In this document: positions 14,702 to 22,999 of the stretch, one piece after another
How the letters are laid out: every line of letters starts with the position of its first letter
Numbering within the stretch: the stretch's first letter is position 1
Assembly: GCA_937898525.1 (NCBI GenBank)
Contig: CALCBC010000013.1
Coordinates: 1 to 34,927, forward strand
Length of the DNA stretch: 34,927 bases
Source of the DNA: an uncultured Sphingomonadales bacterium
GTDB lineage: Bacteria; Pseudomonadota; Alphaproteobacteria; Sphingomonadales; Sphingomonadaceae
Reading direction: 5' to 3'
The notes under the pieces: model-generated
Told to the model about the DNA's origin: nothing
What the model saw: the letters and a program-made list of their open reading frames with translations, nothing else
Databases searched by the model: none
Program-made: the position numbers and the translations under genes

Positions 14702-15463
14702 TCACCCGGCCGCTTCCCGGACGGCTCGCGCAGCTTCGGCCACGGCCTTGCCGAACAGCGTCGTGTCGTTGCTCAGCATGACCAGCGAAAAGCCCATGTC
14801 GAGGTGCAGGCGCGCCTCGTCGGGCGTGCCGACAGCGACGCCGGACAGCACGCCTGCCTCGCGCGTCGCGGAGAGGACACGCGCGGTCAGCTCGCGCACC
14901 TCCGGGTCGTTCGCAGGCTTGCCGCTCGACAGGAACAGGTCGCCATGGCCGATGAACACGCCGCCGACGTGCTCGAGCGCCGCGAATTCGGCGGCACGCT
15001 CGAGCGAAGCCCAATCCTCAAGCTGGACCATCCGCAGCGCCTCGTCACCTTCGCGCAGGTATTCGTGCAGCGGCGCAAGGCCCCAGCGGCCCGCGCGAGA
15101 CGTCGCCCCGAGCCCGCGCTCGCCTTTCGGCGCAAAGACCATCCGGCGGGTGATCTCGTCGGCCACCGACGGGTCGGCGACGCGCGGGACCAGCAGTCCG
15201 TCGGCGCCGCCGTCGAGCAGTGGCTGGATCGTACTGCCGAGCTGGTCCGGCAGCCGCACCAGCGCCGACATGCCCGTAGCCTGCGCGCAGAATACGAGCT
15301 CGACCGCGCGGTCGAGCGAATGCGGCGCGTGTTCCATGTCGATCACGACGAATTCGAAGCCGGCATGAGCGATCAGCTGCACCGTTTCGAACGAAGGTAT
15401 CTTGACCCACGTGCCGAGCAGGCCCTGCCCCTTGCTGCGCACCTTCTCCGCGACACTCGCCAC
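14702..15463 (-). CDS. HpcH/HpaI family class II aldolase
   Basis: A 253-residue metal-dependent aldolase of the HpaI type, which splits 4-hydroxy-2-oxo acids into pyruvate (or a related 2-oxo acid) and an aldehyde, in the cytoplasm. Active-site residues fall at HpaI-like positions: His45 in DMEHAP, Arg70 in ALVRLP, metal ligands Glu149 (VQLED) and Asp175 (IGHGDL). The length is normal. The start is GTG with GAGGAGG five bases upstream; that ribosome-binding site overlaps the stop of the upstream hydrolase gene, so the two are probably coupled. Aldolases of this type act late in aromatic meta-cleavage and in deoxy-sugar acid pathways. The aldehyde product could feed the aldehyde dehydrogenase encoded upstream in the same operon. 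Confidence 0.88.
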   Translation of the reverse strand: MASVAEKVRSKGQGLLGTWVKIPSFETVQLIAHAGFEFVVIDMEHAPHSLDRAVELVFCAQATGMSALVRLPDQLGSTIQPLLDGGADGLLVPRVADPSVADEITRRMVFAPKGERGLGATSRAGRWGLAPLHEYLREGDEALRMVQLEDWASLERAAEFAALEHVGGVFIGHGDLFLSSGKPANDPEVRELTARVLSATREAGVLSGVAVGTPDEARLHLDMGFSLVMLSNDTTLFGKAVAEAARAVREAAG

Positions 15464-15473
15464 GCCCGCCTCC

Positions 15474-16490
15474 TCAGAACCCGTTGCGGCCGAGCCAGTC
15501 GAAAAGCAGCTTCGCCACCTCCTCGTTGTTCAGGTCGGCAAACGGAATGTGCGTGTTGCCCTCGAGCCCGGCGTCGGTGAGTTTCAGAATCTCGACCTGG
15601 CCGCCGCGCTCGTTGACCGCCCTGGCGAACTGCTCGCTCAGCGCGAAGAAGTCGGCCCAGCTCTGCGAATCCTCAAGATGGCCGCCCCAGACGAGCTGGA
15701 TCGGGATCGTCGTCAGCCGGGCGAATTCCTCTTCGGGGACATAGACCGGGCCGAACGGGCCCTCGCCCAGTTTCGGCTCCATGGTGTCGGGGAAGACATA
15801 TCCGGGGTTCTCATAGGCGACGATGCCCTTGACGTTCTCGCTCTTGAGGCGGGTAAGCAGCGCGCGGAAGCCACCCGCCGAGTTGGTCAGCAGCACAGCC
15901 GGGCCGATCCGGTCGATCGCCTCGGCCGCCGCATCGGTCTGAAGCTGCGCGTTGGCGACCGTGTCGAACTCGTCGTAGCGGGCGCGGTTGGCCTGCTCGA
16001 GCGCGGCCGGGTCGTCTTTCGGGAACTGCAGGTCGGGGAAGAACTGCCCGAACGCGGGCCCGAATCGCCACGCGCCGAAGTTGCCCTGGTCGCGCCCGAC
16101 CTGCGCGCGGTAGGTATAGTCCTCGCATCCCCAGTTGGCCCGACCGACGCGCGGGCCGTCCCACAGATAGGTCGGATAACCGGCCCGGAGCAGCTTCATC
16201 TGGAAGCCCTCGCCGCCGTCCCAGCGGCGTTGCCAGACCGCCGCGCTCGAACTGTGCCAGAGAAACAGCGCCGTCGGTTTGGCGGATACCGGGATCTGGT
16301 ACTCGACGTGACCGTGGTCGCAGGAGAGCGAGGACCGGCCGGGCTCGCCAATGATGGTTCCGCCCGCTTCGAAGGACCCCTGTCGCGCGATGGCGACGGC
16401 ACCGTCGGGCAGGGCCGACTGGCCGGCGGCTGACCCCGGCACCAGCAGAATGGCGCTCGCGGCCAGCACTCCTGTTGCGATCGCTTTCAT
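15474..16490 (-). CDS. Secreted alpha/beta hydrolase (esterase-like)
   Basis: A 338-residue alpha/beta hydrolase with a Sec signal peptide (MKAIATGVLAASAILLVPGS, cleavage near AAG at 23), so it is probably periplasmic. The nucleophile elbow is LTNSAGGF with Ser204, and the catalytic histidine is likely His314 in GNTHIPF. LFLWHSSSAAVWQRRWDGGEGF near residues 76-97 is the oxyanion-side segment. The ATG has GGGAGAGA upstream. The gene lies 20 bases after the IclR gene and 10 bases before the aldolase gene, so it is cotranscribed with them. Ester or lactone hydrolysis of an imported substrate is the simplest role; the substrate is not predictable. Confidence 0.82.
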   Translation of the reverse strand: MKAIATGVLAASAILLVPGSAAGQSALPDGAVAIARQGSFEAGGTIIGEPGRSSLSCDHGHVEYQIPVSAKPTALFLWHSSSAAVWQRRWDGGEGFQMKLLRAGYPTYLWDGPRVGRANWGCEDYTYRAQVGRDQGNFGAWRFGPAFGQFFPDLQFPKDDPAALEQANRARYDEFDTVANAQLQTDAAAEAIDRIGPAVLLTNSAGGFRALLTRLKSENVKGIVAYENPGYVFPDTMEPKLGEGPFGPVYVPEEEFARLTTIPIQLVWGGHLEDSQSWADFFALSEQFARAVNERGGQVEILKLTDAGLEGNTHIPFADLNNEEVAKLLFDWLGRNGF

Positions 16491-16510
16491 GTTCTCTCCC
16501 TCTTGCGTCT

Positions 16511-17290
16511 TCAGATCGCCAGCCGGGCCGAAATCGTGCTCGCGGCGTCGCGCAAGGCATTGACCAGCTTGGCCGGTGCTTCGGGCGGGATGAACTGGAT
16601 CGAATCCATCGCCGAGAGCATCGCTACGAGCTCGCCCTTGTGATCGTAGATCGGTGCGCTGACCGCATTGATGCCGAGCACGACCTGGTCGGGGGCGTCT
16701 GCCCAGCCCTGCTCGGCCACGCGCGCAAGTTCCTCGCGCAGGGCGGCCGGCTCGGTAATCGTGGACGGCGTGAACCGGGTCAGCTTGCCTGTCGGAAGGG
16801 TTCCTTGCCGGGCCAGCCGGTCGGCAAGCAGGAGCTTGCCCGCGGCGGTCGAATGCAGCGGCAGCGGCTCGCCCAGCTTGACGGTGATTCCCACAAGGCC
16901 CTTGCCGGGCAGGCTTTCGACGATCGATGCGCTGTCCCCGTAGACGAGCGACAGGTTGAACCCGTGGTCGAAGCGCTCGTGCAGATCCTGCAACACGGGG
17001 CGTGCCAGTTCGACGACCCCGTCCTCAGACGACTGCCCTATCGCCCGCGCCAGTGCCAGCAGCTTGGAGCCGCGCGCGTAGCGGTCGCTGCCTTCGCGCT
17101 GGACCGCGTAGCCCATCGCCAGCAGCGTCCGCAGGTGGCGGTAGACGCGCGGCTTGGTCATCTCGGTCTGGCGCGCGATCTCGGTTACACCGACGTCCTC
17201 GTGGCTCGCCAGCAGTTCGAGAATCCGCACCGCGGCCCGCGCCGCCTGGACGCCCTCGTCGCCCCCGTTCTCTGTGTCCCTGTTCTTCAT
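16511..17290 (-). CDS. IclR-family transcriptional regulator 1
   Basis: A 259-residue DNA-binding regulator. The N-terminal winged helix-turn-helix (VRILELLASHEDVGVTEIARQTEMTKPRVYRHLRTL, about residues 21-57) is followed by the IclR effector domain (SDRYARGSKLLALARAIG onwards), which usually binds a small organic acid. It is embedded in the catabolic operon, between the BKACE gene (66-base gap) and the hydrolase gene (20-base gap), and probably controls this operon. A TTTCGAAA palindrome lies at 17341-17348, in the gap upstream of the gene. The ATG at 17290 has only a weak ribosome-binding site. Whether it represses or activates cannot be told from the sequence. Confidence 0.9.
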   Translation of the reverse strand: MKNRDTENGGDEGVQAARAAVRILELLASHEDVGVTEIARQTEMTKPRVYRHLRTLLAMGYAVQREGSDRYARGSKLLALARAIGQSSEDGVVELARPVLQDLHERFDHGFNLSLVYGDSASIVESLPGKGLVGITVKLGEPLPLHSTAAGKLLLADRLARQGTLPTGKLTRFTPSTITEPAALREELARVAEQGWADAPDQVVLGINAVSAPIYDHKGELVAMLSAMDSIQFIPPEAPAKLVNALRDAASTISARLAI

Positions 17291-17340
17291 CCGGTGTGCT
17301 TAGACGGGCGAAGCAGGTCGCACCAGTAGGCGTAACGCTG

Positions 17341-17348
17341 TTTCGAAA
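17341..17348. promoter_or_regulatory. TTTCGAAA palindrome upstream of IclR regulator 1
   Basis: A perfect 8-base palindrome in the 66-base gap between the BKACE and iclR genes. IclR proteins often bind short TTTC/GAAA-type palindromes, so autoregulation is possible. The site is short and could be chance. Confidence 0.2.
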
Positions 17349-17356
17349 ATTGCGGA

Positions 17357-18292
17357 TCAGAAGGCAACCTGGTCACCACCCTTGAGCCCCAGCATCTGCC
17401 GCGCCTCCGCCGGCGTGGCCACCTCGCGTCCGAGTGCCTCGACGATCTGCCGGATGCGGGCGACCTGCTGGGCGTTACTCGTCGCGAGTTCCCCCTTGCC
17501 GATGTAGAGGCTGTCCTCGAGCCCGACGCGCGCGTGGCCGCCGAGCAGGACCGACTGTGTGCACAGGTCCATCTGGTAGCGCCCGGCGGCGAAGGCGGAG
17601 AGCATGTAGTCATCGCCGAAAAGGCTGTCGGCCACGGTGACCATGTGGGCCAGGTTGCGAACGTCGGGCCCGATCCCACCAAGGATGCCGATCACGCCCT
17701 GGATCAGGAACGGCGGCTCGACCAGCTTCCGGTCGGCAAAGTGGGCCAGCGTGTAGAGGTGGCCGACGTCGTAGCACTCGAACTCGAACCGGGTACCGTA
17801 GGCCTGCCCGATCTCGACCATGATCCGTTCGATGAACAGGTTGTCGTTGTACATGATCCGGCCGCGGCTGCTCTCGACGTAGTCGCGCTCCCAGGCGTGC
17901 TGCCATTGCGCGACCCGCCTTCCCGCCGCCGAGAAGTCGAAGATCAGCGGGCCCATGTTGAGGCTGCAGAGCTCGGGTTGCGCGGCCCGGGCGCCCTCGA
18001 GCCGGGCGTCGAGTGTCATCGTCGCGCTACCGCCAGTCGAGATGTTGATCACCGCATCGGTGGCCTGCTTGATGCGCGGCAGGAAGGCCATGAAGTCCTC
18101 GGCCTTCGGCGAAGGGCTGCCGTCGGCCGGGTTGCGCGCGTGGAGATGCAGAACTGCGGCGCCGGCCTCGGCGGCGCCGATGGCGGCTTCGGCGATCTGG
18201 TCCGGCGTCACCGGCAGGTGAGGCGACATCGACGGCGTATGGATCGAGCCCGTCGGCGCGCAGGTGATGATGACCTTGTTCGACTTGCGCAT
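17357..18292 (-). CDS. Beta-keto acid cleavage enzyme (BKACE, DUF849; Kce-like)
   Basis: A 311-residue TIM-barrel zinc enzyme. Characterised family members condense a beta-keto acid with acetyl-CoA and release acetoacetate plus a new acyl-CoA (Kce acts on 3-keto-5-aminohexanoate). Family signatures are ITCAPTGSIHTPSMSPHLPV near the N-terminus, VLHLHARNPADG with zinc ligands His49 and His51, and GGHARVGLEDSLYIGKG with Glu259. The length is normal and no signal peptide is present. The ATG lies 3 bases after the aldehyde dehydrogenase stop, so translation is coupled. It implies that the pathway passes through a beta-keto acid. The side chain accepted cannot be deduced. Confidence 0.9.
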   Translation of the reverse strand: MRKSNKVIITCAPTGSIHTPSMSPHLPVTPDQIAEAAIGAAEAGAAVLHLHARNPADGSPSPKAEDFMAFLPRIKQATDAVINISTGGSATMTLDARLEGARAAQPELCSLNMGPLIFDFSAAGRRVAQWQHAWERDYVESSRGRIMYNDNLFIERIMVEIGQAYGTRFEFECYDVGHLYTLAHFADRKLVEPPFLIQGVIGILGGIGPDVRNLAHMVTVADSLFGDDYMLSAFAAGRYQMDLCTQSVLLGGHARVGLEDSLYIGKGELATSNAQQVARIRQIVEALGREVATPAEARQMLGLKGGDQVAF

Positions 18293-18295
18293 GTC

Positions 18296-19756
18296 CTAGA
18301 GCCCCGCGTGGCAAAGGTACTTGATGTTGAGGTACTCCTCGAGCCCGTGATGCGAGCCTTCGCGCCCGAGGCCCGACATCTTAACCCCGCCGAACGGAGC
18401 GTGCGCGGTCGAGATCAGCCCGGTGTTGACGCCGACCATGCCGCTCTCGAGCGCGCGCGAGGCGCGGGCGATCGTCGCCGGATCCTCGCTGCACAGATAG
18501 GCTGCGAGACCGAACGGCGTGGCGTTGGCCAGCGCGATGCCTTCCTCCAGCCCCGCAAAGCCGATGATCCCGGCGAGCGGTCCGAAGGTCTCCTCGTGCG
18601 CCAGCCGGGCATCGGCAGGGACGTCAACCAGCAGGGTCGGCTTGAACAGGCGCCCCCCGGGCGACCCGCCGCCGGCGATGCAGCGCGCCCCGCCCTCGAT
18701 CGCGTCGTCGCGATGGTCGGCGACCTTGTCGACCGCCTCGTCGTCGATCAGCGGGCCGATGTCGCTCGCCGGGTCGAAGCCGTCGCCCGCGCGGAGCTGA
18801 CCGACCCGATCGGCGAACGCGGCGACGAACCGGTCGCGGATGCCGTCCTCGACGTAGATCCGGTTGGCGGCGATGCAGCTCTGACCGCCGTTGCGGAACT
18901 TGGCGACGAGCGCCGTCTCGACGGCCTTGTCGAGGTCGGCATCGGCGAAGATCAGCAGCGGCGCGTTGCCGCCGAGTTCGAGGCCGAGCCGCTTCATCGA
19001 CCCCGCGCAGTCGCGATAGAGCTGCACGCCGATCTCGGTCGAGCCGGTGAACGAGAGCTTGCGCACGACCGGCGAACTCGTCAGCACGCCGCCGATCGCC
19101 CGCGCCGAGCCGGTGACGATGTTGAACACGCCCGCGGGCACGCCCGCCTCGACGCCGAGCCTGGCAAAAGCGAGCGCCGTCAGCGGCGTGGCGCTCGCCG
19201 GCTTGGCGATCATCGTGCAGCCCACTGCCAGCGCCGGGCCGACCTTGCGGGTCAGCATCGCCAGCGGGAAGTTCCACGGCGTTATCGCCGCGCACACGCC
19301 GACCGGCTCGCGCTCGGCATAGAGCCGGCGGCCGGGAACCGGCGCCGGGATCGTCTCGCCGAGCGCGCGAGTCGCCTCGTCGGCGTAGAACTCGAGGAAA
19401 CCCGCGCCGTAGTCGAGCTCGCCCTGGGCCTCACGCAGCGTCTTGCCGTTCTCGAGCGTGATCAGCCGGGCGAGGTCGTCGCGGTGGCGGATGACCAGTT
19501 CGTACCAGCGGCGCAGGATCGCCCCGCGCTCCTTGGCCGGCCGGGCGGCCCAGGCAGGAAAGGCGGCTTCCGCGGCGGCGACGGCCCGCCGGGCCTCGTC
19601 CTCGCCGAGATTGGGGACCTCGGCGATCGTCTCCAGCGTGTACGGATCCTCGACCGCGATCGGCACTGCCGCTCCGGCAACCCACTCGCCGTCGATCAGG
19701 TTGCGCGTGACGAGCAGGTCTGCTTCGTCGAGCGCGCCGCGCTTGGCGTTCGTCAC
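18296..19756 (-). CDS. NAD(P)-dependent aldehyde dehydrogenase, succinate-semialdehyde dehydrogenase type
   Basis: A 486-residue cytoplasmic aldehyde dehydrogenase. Catalytic features are all present: ITPWNFP with Asn162, AKPAS with Lys185, FTGSTEIG, LELGGNAP with Glu260, and NGGQSCIAANRI with the nucleophile Cys294. The last motif is typical of GabD-like enzymes. It should oxidise an aldehyde, possibly a semialdehyde, to the acid. An upstream ATG would add 25 residues that overlap the previous gene. The GTG at 19756 is preferred because it forms a GTGA overlap with the stop of the NTF2-like gene, a standard coupling arrangement. In the operon it could accept the aldehyde made by the aldolase or by the alcohol dehydrogenase. 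Confidence 0.92.
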   Translation of the reverse strand: MTNAKRGALDEADLLVTRNLIDGEWVAGAAVPIAVEDPYTLETIAEVPNLGEDEARRAVAAAEAAFPAWAARPAKERGAILRRWYELVIRHRDDLARLITLENGKTLREAQGELDYGAGFLEFYADEATRALGETIPAPVPGRRLYAEREPVGVCAAITPWNFPLAMLTRKVGPALAVGCTMIAKPASATPLTALAFARLGVEAGVPAGVFNIVTGSARAIGGVLTSSPVVRKLSFTGSTEIGVQLYRDCAGSMKRLGLELGGNAPLLIFADADLDKAVETALVAKFRNGGQSCIAANRIYVEDGIRDRFVAAFADRVGQLRAGDGFDPASDIGPLIDDEAVDKVADHRDDAIEGGARCIAGGGSPGGRLFKPTLLVDVPADARLAHEETFGPLAGIIGFAGLEEGIALANATPFGLAAYLCSEDPATIARASRALESGMVGVNTGLISTAHAPFGGVKMSGLGREGSHHGLEEYLNIKYLCHAGL

Positions 19757-20211
19757 TTGTCGTCGTCCAGCTTGGGATTGGTGATCGGCGCCCCGCCCTC
19801 GAACAGGTGCTCGAACCGGCGATAGGTGCACAGCCAGCGGCCATCGCGGCGGACGTAACGGTCGGTCGCCAGCGAGACGGTGATGGGCGGGTGAGTTGGC
19901 AGCGGCTTCACCCCGTTGGCGGCGTAAAGCATCAGGAAGTTGGTCGCCTCGGCAGTGTCCGGCCCGGTGAACCAGGCGCGGAAGTTGGTGAAACTGTGGA
20001 CCGACAGGCGCGGGCCCTGCGCTACCCTCCAGTCGTAGAACTGCTGGATCTTCTCGACCCCGATGTAGCTCGCGAACTGGCCGTGGAATTCGGCGTCCTC
20101 GGTGTAATAGCTCGACGCGTTGCGCCCGCCGTTGAAGTCGATCTCGTGCCAGTATTCCGCCAGCTGGAGCGACAGTTCGGCATTGAGTTGAAGGACGTCG
20201 GCATCGGCCAT
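19753..20211 (-). CDS. NTF2/SnoaL-like single-domain protein
   Basis: A 152-residue cytoplasmic protein of the NTF2-like superfamily (cone-shaped alpha+beta fold). The SnoaL-type pattern is visible: LAEYWHEIDFNGGRNASSYYTEDAEFHG, then IGVEKIQQFYDWR, then DRYVRRDGRWLCTYRRFEHLF. Members include isomerases, dehydratases, cyclases and, in sphingomonads, gamma-formaldehyde lyases acting on lignin-derived dimers. None of these can be assigned here. It starts 23 bases after the alcohol dehydrogenase gene (AGGAG about 11 bases before the ATG) and overlaps the aldehyde dehydrogenase start by 4 bases. It is therefore translated with pathway enzymes and is probably an enzyme itself. Confidence 0.8.
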   Translation of the reverse strand: MADADVLQLNAELSLQLAEYWHEIDFNGGRNASSYYTEDAEFHGQFASYIGVEKIQQFYDWRVAQGPRLSVHSFTNFRAWFTGPDTAEATNFLMLYAANGVKPLPTHPPITVSLATDRYVRRDGRWLCTYRRFEHLFEGGAPITNPKLDDDK

Positions 20212-20234
20212 GGGCTAGAATTCTCCTGCAGGAT

Positions 20235-21389
20235 TCAAAGAGCGGCTTGATAGATCGCCTGCGCGTCGTCCTCGGTCACCTCCCGCGGGTTGCGGACGAG
20301 CAGACGCTGGACGGTCAAGGCGGCGGCAGCCATGTGCGGAATCGCGTTGGCGCTGATCCCGAAAGCGGACAGGCGGCGCTCGAGGCCGATCGCCTCGGAC
20401 AACCGCTCGATCCGTTCGATCCCCCGCAGGGCGGTTTCCGCATCGTCGGCGCTTCTCTGGCAGCCGAGCGCCTCGGCGACGTCGGCGTAGCGCGCGGGCG
20501 CTGCGTCAAGATTGAACCGCAGCACGTGCGGCAGCAGCAGCGAATTGGCCGCGCCGTGGGCGATGTGAAACTCGCCGCCGAGCGGATAGGCGAGAGCGTG
20601 AACCGCAGCGGTGTTCACCGGGCCGAGACATTGCCCGCCGAGGTGGCTCGCACGCAGCATCCCGGCACGCGCTTCCATATCGTTGCCGTCGGCGCAGGCC
20701 TGCTCGAGGTAGCGGCCAATCAGACGGATTCCCTCGAGCGCCCACTGGTCGACGACCGGGTGCGCGAAGCGGTTGGCATAGGCCTCGATGCAGTGCGTCA
20801 GCGCGTCGATCCCGGTCGCCGCGGTGACGCCCCGCGGCATCGTCCGGGTCAGTTCGGGATCGAGATAGGCGAAGTCCGGCACCAGGTGACGGCTGACGAC
20901 GCCCTTCTTCAGCTGCGCCTCGGTGTCCTCGATGATCGCGATCGGGGTCACCTCGCTCCCCGTGCCCGCAGTCGTCGGAATGCAGGCGAGCGGCAGCCGC
21001 CGTTCGAACAGCAGGTCGGTACCGACGACGTCGGCAAAAGCTTGCCGGCCGTCGGCGAGCGCGGCGACGAGCTTGGCGACGTCCATCGCGCTTCCGCCGC
21101 CGAGCCCCACGACCCCGTCGGCCCCGAATTGCCGCGCCGTGTCGAGCGCGAGGTCGAGGTCCGCGAGTGTCGGCTCACCGTCGGCCGACGCGAGCACCTC
21201 GACCGCGCAGCCGGCCACGGCCAGCGCCGTCTCCAGCCCGCTGCACAGCGCCCGGATCGCTGCCCCGGTGACGATCAGGATGCGGCGGCACCCCGCCTCG
21301 ATCATGTCCGTCGCGCAGGTCTCGGCGACGCCCTGGCCGAGGCGGACCGTGCGAACGTTGTGCAGCGCCAGTTGCGGTGGACTTTCCAC
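20235..21389 (-). CDS. Iron-containing (group III) alcohol dehydrogenase
   Basis: A 384-residue dehydrogenase of the Fe-ADH/maleylacetate reductase superfamily, cytoplasmic. Nucleotide binding is shown by GLGGGSAMDVAK (97-100 GGGS) and PTTAGTGSE. Metal ligands are Asp195 and His199 in GIDALTHCIEAY, His264 in AAVHALAYPLGG and His278 in HIAHGA. The sequence GGSAMDVAK and the full four-ligand set favour a metal-dependent alcohol dehydrogenase over metal-free maleylacetate reductase. The start is GTG with AAGGAG six bases upstream. It is the first gene of the long minus-strand operon, divergent from the MFS gene across 244 bases. It could interconvert an alcohol and an aldehyde or keto acid in the pathway. 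Confidence 0.9.
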   Translation of the reverse strand: MESPPQLALHNVRTVRLGQGVAETCATDMIEAGCRRILIVTGAAIRALCSGLETALAVAGCAVEVLASADGEPTLADLDLALDTARQFGADGVVGLGGGSAMDVAKLVAALADGRQAFADVVGTDLLFERRLPLACIPTTAGTGSEVTPIAIIEDTEAQLKKGVVSRHLVPDFAYLDPELTRTMPRGVTAATGIDALTHCIEAYANRFAHPVVDQWALEGIRLIGRYLEQACADGNDMEARAGMLRASHLGGQCLGPVNTAAVHALAYPLGGEFHIAHGAANSLLLPHVLRFNLDAAPARYADVAEALGCQRSADDAETALRGIERIERLSEAIGLERRLSAFGISANAIPHMAAAALTVQRLLVRNPREVTEDDAQAIYQAAL

Positions 21390-21633
21390 GCCTTACTCCT
21401 TCCCGGCCCCAATCCGCGCATCGGCGCCGGCCCGTCTTGTCTGAAGCGGCTTGATCGGTTGCGCGCCCTGTCGGCGCGGCCGCGATCGGCGGGACGCAAC
21501 TTCCTAAGCCGCGCGAGACAAGCCGGCGACGCTGCGCCACCTACTGTCGCAGGTAGGCAGGAGGGAGCTTGGTCGAGCGCTCTCCTGTCGTATCACAAGA
21601 CAGAGGATCGCTTCGGGGAGGCCCAGAACACTC
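21390..21633. promoter_or_regulatory. Divergent promoter region between the catabolic operon and the MFS gene
   Basis: This 244-base region must contain promoters for both directions. Seen directly: CTTGTCT at 21436-21442 and its complement AGACAAG at 21516-21522 (80 bases apart); CTGTC/GACAG flanking 9 bases at 21585-21603; and CCTAC/GTAGG at 21540-21557. A weak MFS promoter could be TTGGTC, 16 bases, TATCAC. A GGGGAGG ribosome-binding site lies before the ATG at 21634. The sites are candidates for AraC or IclR binding. Confidence 0.4.
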
Positions 21634-22932
21634 ATGGCCATGTTCACCTGGTACCGGGAATCGGACAAGAAGACTCGCCGCATCTTCTGGACCTGCAGCG
21701 CCGGCTGGGCGATGGATATGGCCGACGGGGTGGTCTACTCCTACCTCATCCCGGTCCTCGTTACCGCGCTCGGCATGACGCTGGCGCAAGCGGGGTTCAT
21801 CTCGAGCGTCAACTATTTCGCCGCGGCCCTCGGAGGCTGGATCGGCGGCTGGCTGTGCGACCGCTACGGTCGGGCGCGCATCCTGCAACTGACGATCCTG
21901 TGGTTCTCGCTGTTCTCGTTCCTCAGCGGCTTCGTGCAGAACTACGAGCAGATGCTCGTCGTTCGCACGCTCCAGGGCCTCGGCTTCGGGGCCGAGTGGG
22001 CGGTCGGTGCGGTTCTGCTGGGCGAGATCATCACCCCGAAGCATCGCGGCAAGGCGCTCGGCACCGTGCACAGCGGCGCGGCGATCGGCTCGGCGCTCGC
22101 GGCGCTGCTCGCCGGGCCGGTCGCGGCTGCGTTCGATCCCGACATCGGCTGGCGCGTCGTGTTCTGGAGCGGCATCCTGCCGGCGGTGCTGATCTTCTTC
22201 GTCCGCCGCGGATCGGACGATTCCGAGGTCTACAAGCGCGCCGCCCAGCGCCTGCGCGAAACAGGCCAGCGCCGCACTCTGGCGGCGATCTTCGCGCCGG
22301 GCGTGCTCAAGATCACCCTGCTCGCCTCGCTGCTGTCGATCGGCGTGCAGGGCGCGGCCTATTCGATCAGCAACTACGTCACCGCCTTCCTCAACCTCGA
22401 GCGCGGCCTGTCGGTCTCGCTCGCCGGGGTGCTGGTGATGCTCAACAGCGCCGGGGGTTTCTTCGGTTTCCTCACCAACGCCTACGTCAGCGACGCGGTC
22501 GGGCGGCGCAAGGTCTTCCGCCTGTTCGGGGCCGGGTTCGTGATAACCGCGACGATCTACCTGTTCGCGCCGCTCGGCAGCTCGGCCTGGGCGCTCGGGC
22601 TGGCGGGCTTCGTCTACGGCTTCTTCCAGTTCGGCATGTACGCGAGCTTCGGGCCCTACTTCACCGAGTTGTTCCCGACCGAGGTTCGCGGAAGCGGCCA
22701 GGCGTTCGCCTACAACTTCGGCCGGGCCGGGAGCGCCTTCTTCATCATGCTCGTGCCGCTCGTTGCGCTGTCGACCACGCTCAGCGTGGCGATGCTGGTG
22801 ACCGCGATCAGCGGTGTCGCGATCCTCGTGCTCGCGACCATGCTGCTGCCCGAGACAGCCGGCCGCGAGCTTCACGACGACGAGTCTCCGGCCGAGCCCG
22901 TTGCACGCGAGGGAGTCGCACCCGTCGGCTGA
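21634..22932 (+). CDS. MFS transporter, organic/aromatic acid symporter type
   Basis: A 432-residue inner-membrane carrier with about 12 hydrophobic segments. Signature positions are GWLCDRYGRARIL between helices 2 and 3, RTLQGLGFGAEWAVGAVLLGE in helix 4, and GWRVVFWSGILPAVL in helix 6. These fit the metabolite:H+ symporter and aromatic acid:H+ symporter group, whose members carry carboxylates such as shikimate, 4-hydroxybenzoate or sialic acid. The hydrophilic C-terminal tail (HDDESPAEPVAREG) is cytoplasmic. It is transcribed away from the catabolic operon and followed by an AraC regulator. It probably brings the periplasmic processing product into the cell. Specificity cannot be set from sequence. 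Confidence 0.9.
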   Translation: MAMFTWYRESDKKTRRIFWTCSAGWAMDMADGVVYSYLIPVLVTALGMTLAQAGFISSVNYFAAALGGWIGGWLCDRYGRARILQLTILWFSLFSFLSGFVQNYEQMLVVRTLQGLGFGAEWAVGAVLLGEIITPKHRGKALGTVHSGAAIGSALAALLAGPVAAAFDPDIGWRVVFWSGILPAVLIFFVRRGSDDSEVYKRAAQRLRETGQRRTLAAIFAPGVLKITLLASLLSIGVQGAAYSISNYVTAFLNLERGLSVSLAGVLVMLNSAGGFFGFLTNAYVSDAVGRRKVFRLFGAGFVITATIYLFAPLGSSAWALGLAGFVYGFFQFGMYASFGPYFTELFPTEVRGSGQAFAYNFGRAGSAFFIMLVPLVALSTTLSVAMLVTAISGVAILVLATMLLPETAGRELHDDESPAEPVAREGVAPVG

Positions 22933-22962
22933 GGGCCACGCGACCGTTTCCATGTTGCCACA

Positions 22963-22992
22963 GTCTGTGACGACAGACGAAACCGTGTTTCG
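22963..22992. promoter_or_regulatory. Two abutting perfect palindromes upstream of araC-type gene
   Basis: GTCTGT, 4 bases, ACAGAC (22963-22978) is followed directly by CGAAAC, 3 bases, GTTTCG (22978-22992); the two share one C. They lie 31-68 bases after the MFS stop and just upstream of a promoter-like TTGACT. They could be paired operators, or two small hairpins ending the MFS transcript. Confidence 0.4.
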
Positions 22993-22999
22993 GAAAGTG

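Noticed and set aside
20235..21389. Assignment of the iron-type dehydrogenase as maleylacetate reductase
   Set aside because: All four metal ligands and the GGGSAMDVAK motif of metal-dependent alcohol dehydrogenases are present, and no chlorocatechol or resorcinol ring-cleavage gene is nearby.
4468..22932. Sialic-acid utilisation cluster (sialidase-fold proteins plus NanT-like MFS carrier)
   Set aside because: The Asp-box proteins lack the neuraminidase arginine motif, and no N-acetylneuraminate lyase, kinase, epimerase or deacetylase is present.
20247..22970. Plus-strand open frame of 907 codons
   Set aside because: Its first half is antisense to the Fe-ADH gene and its second half is an out-of-frame reading of the MFS gene.
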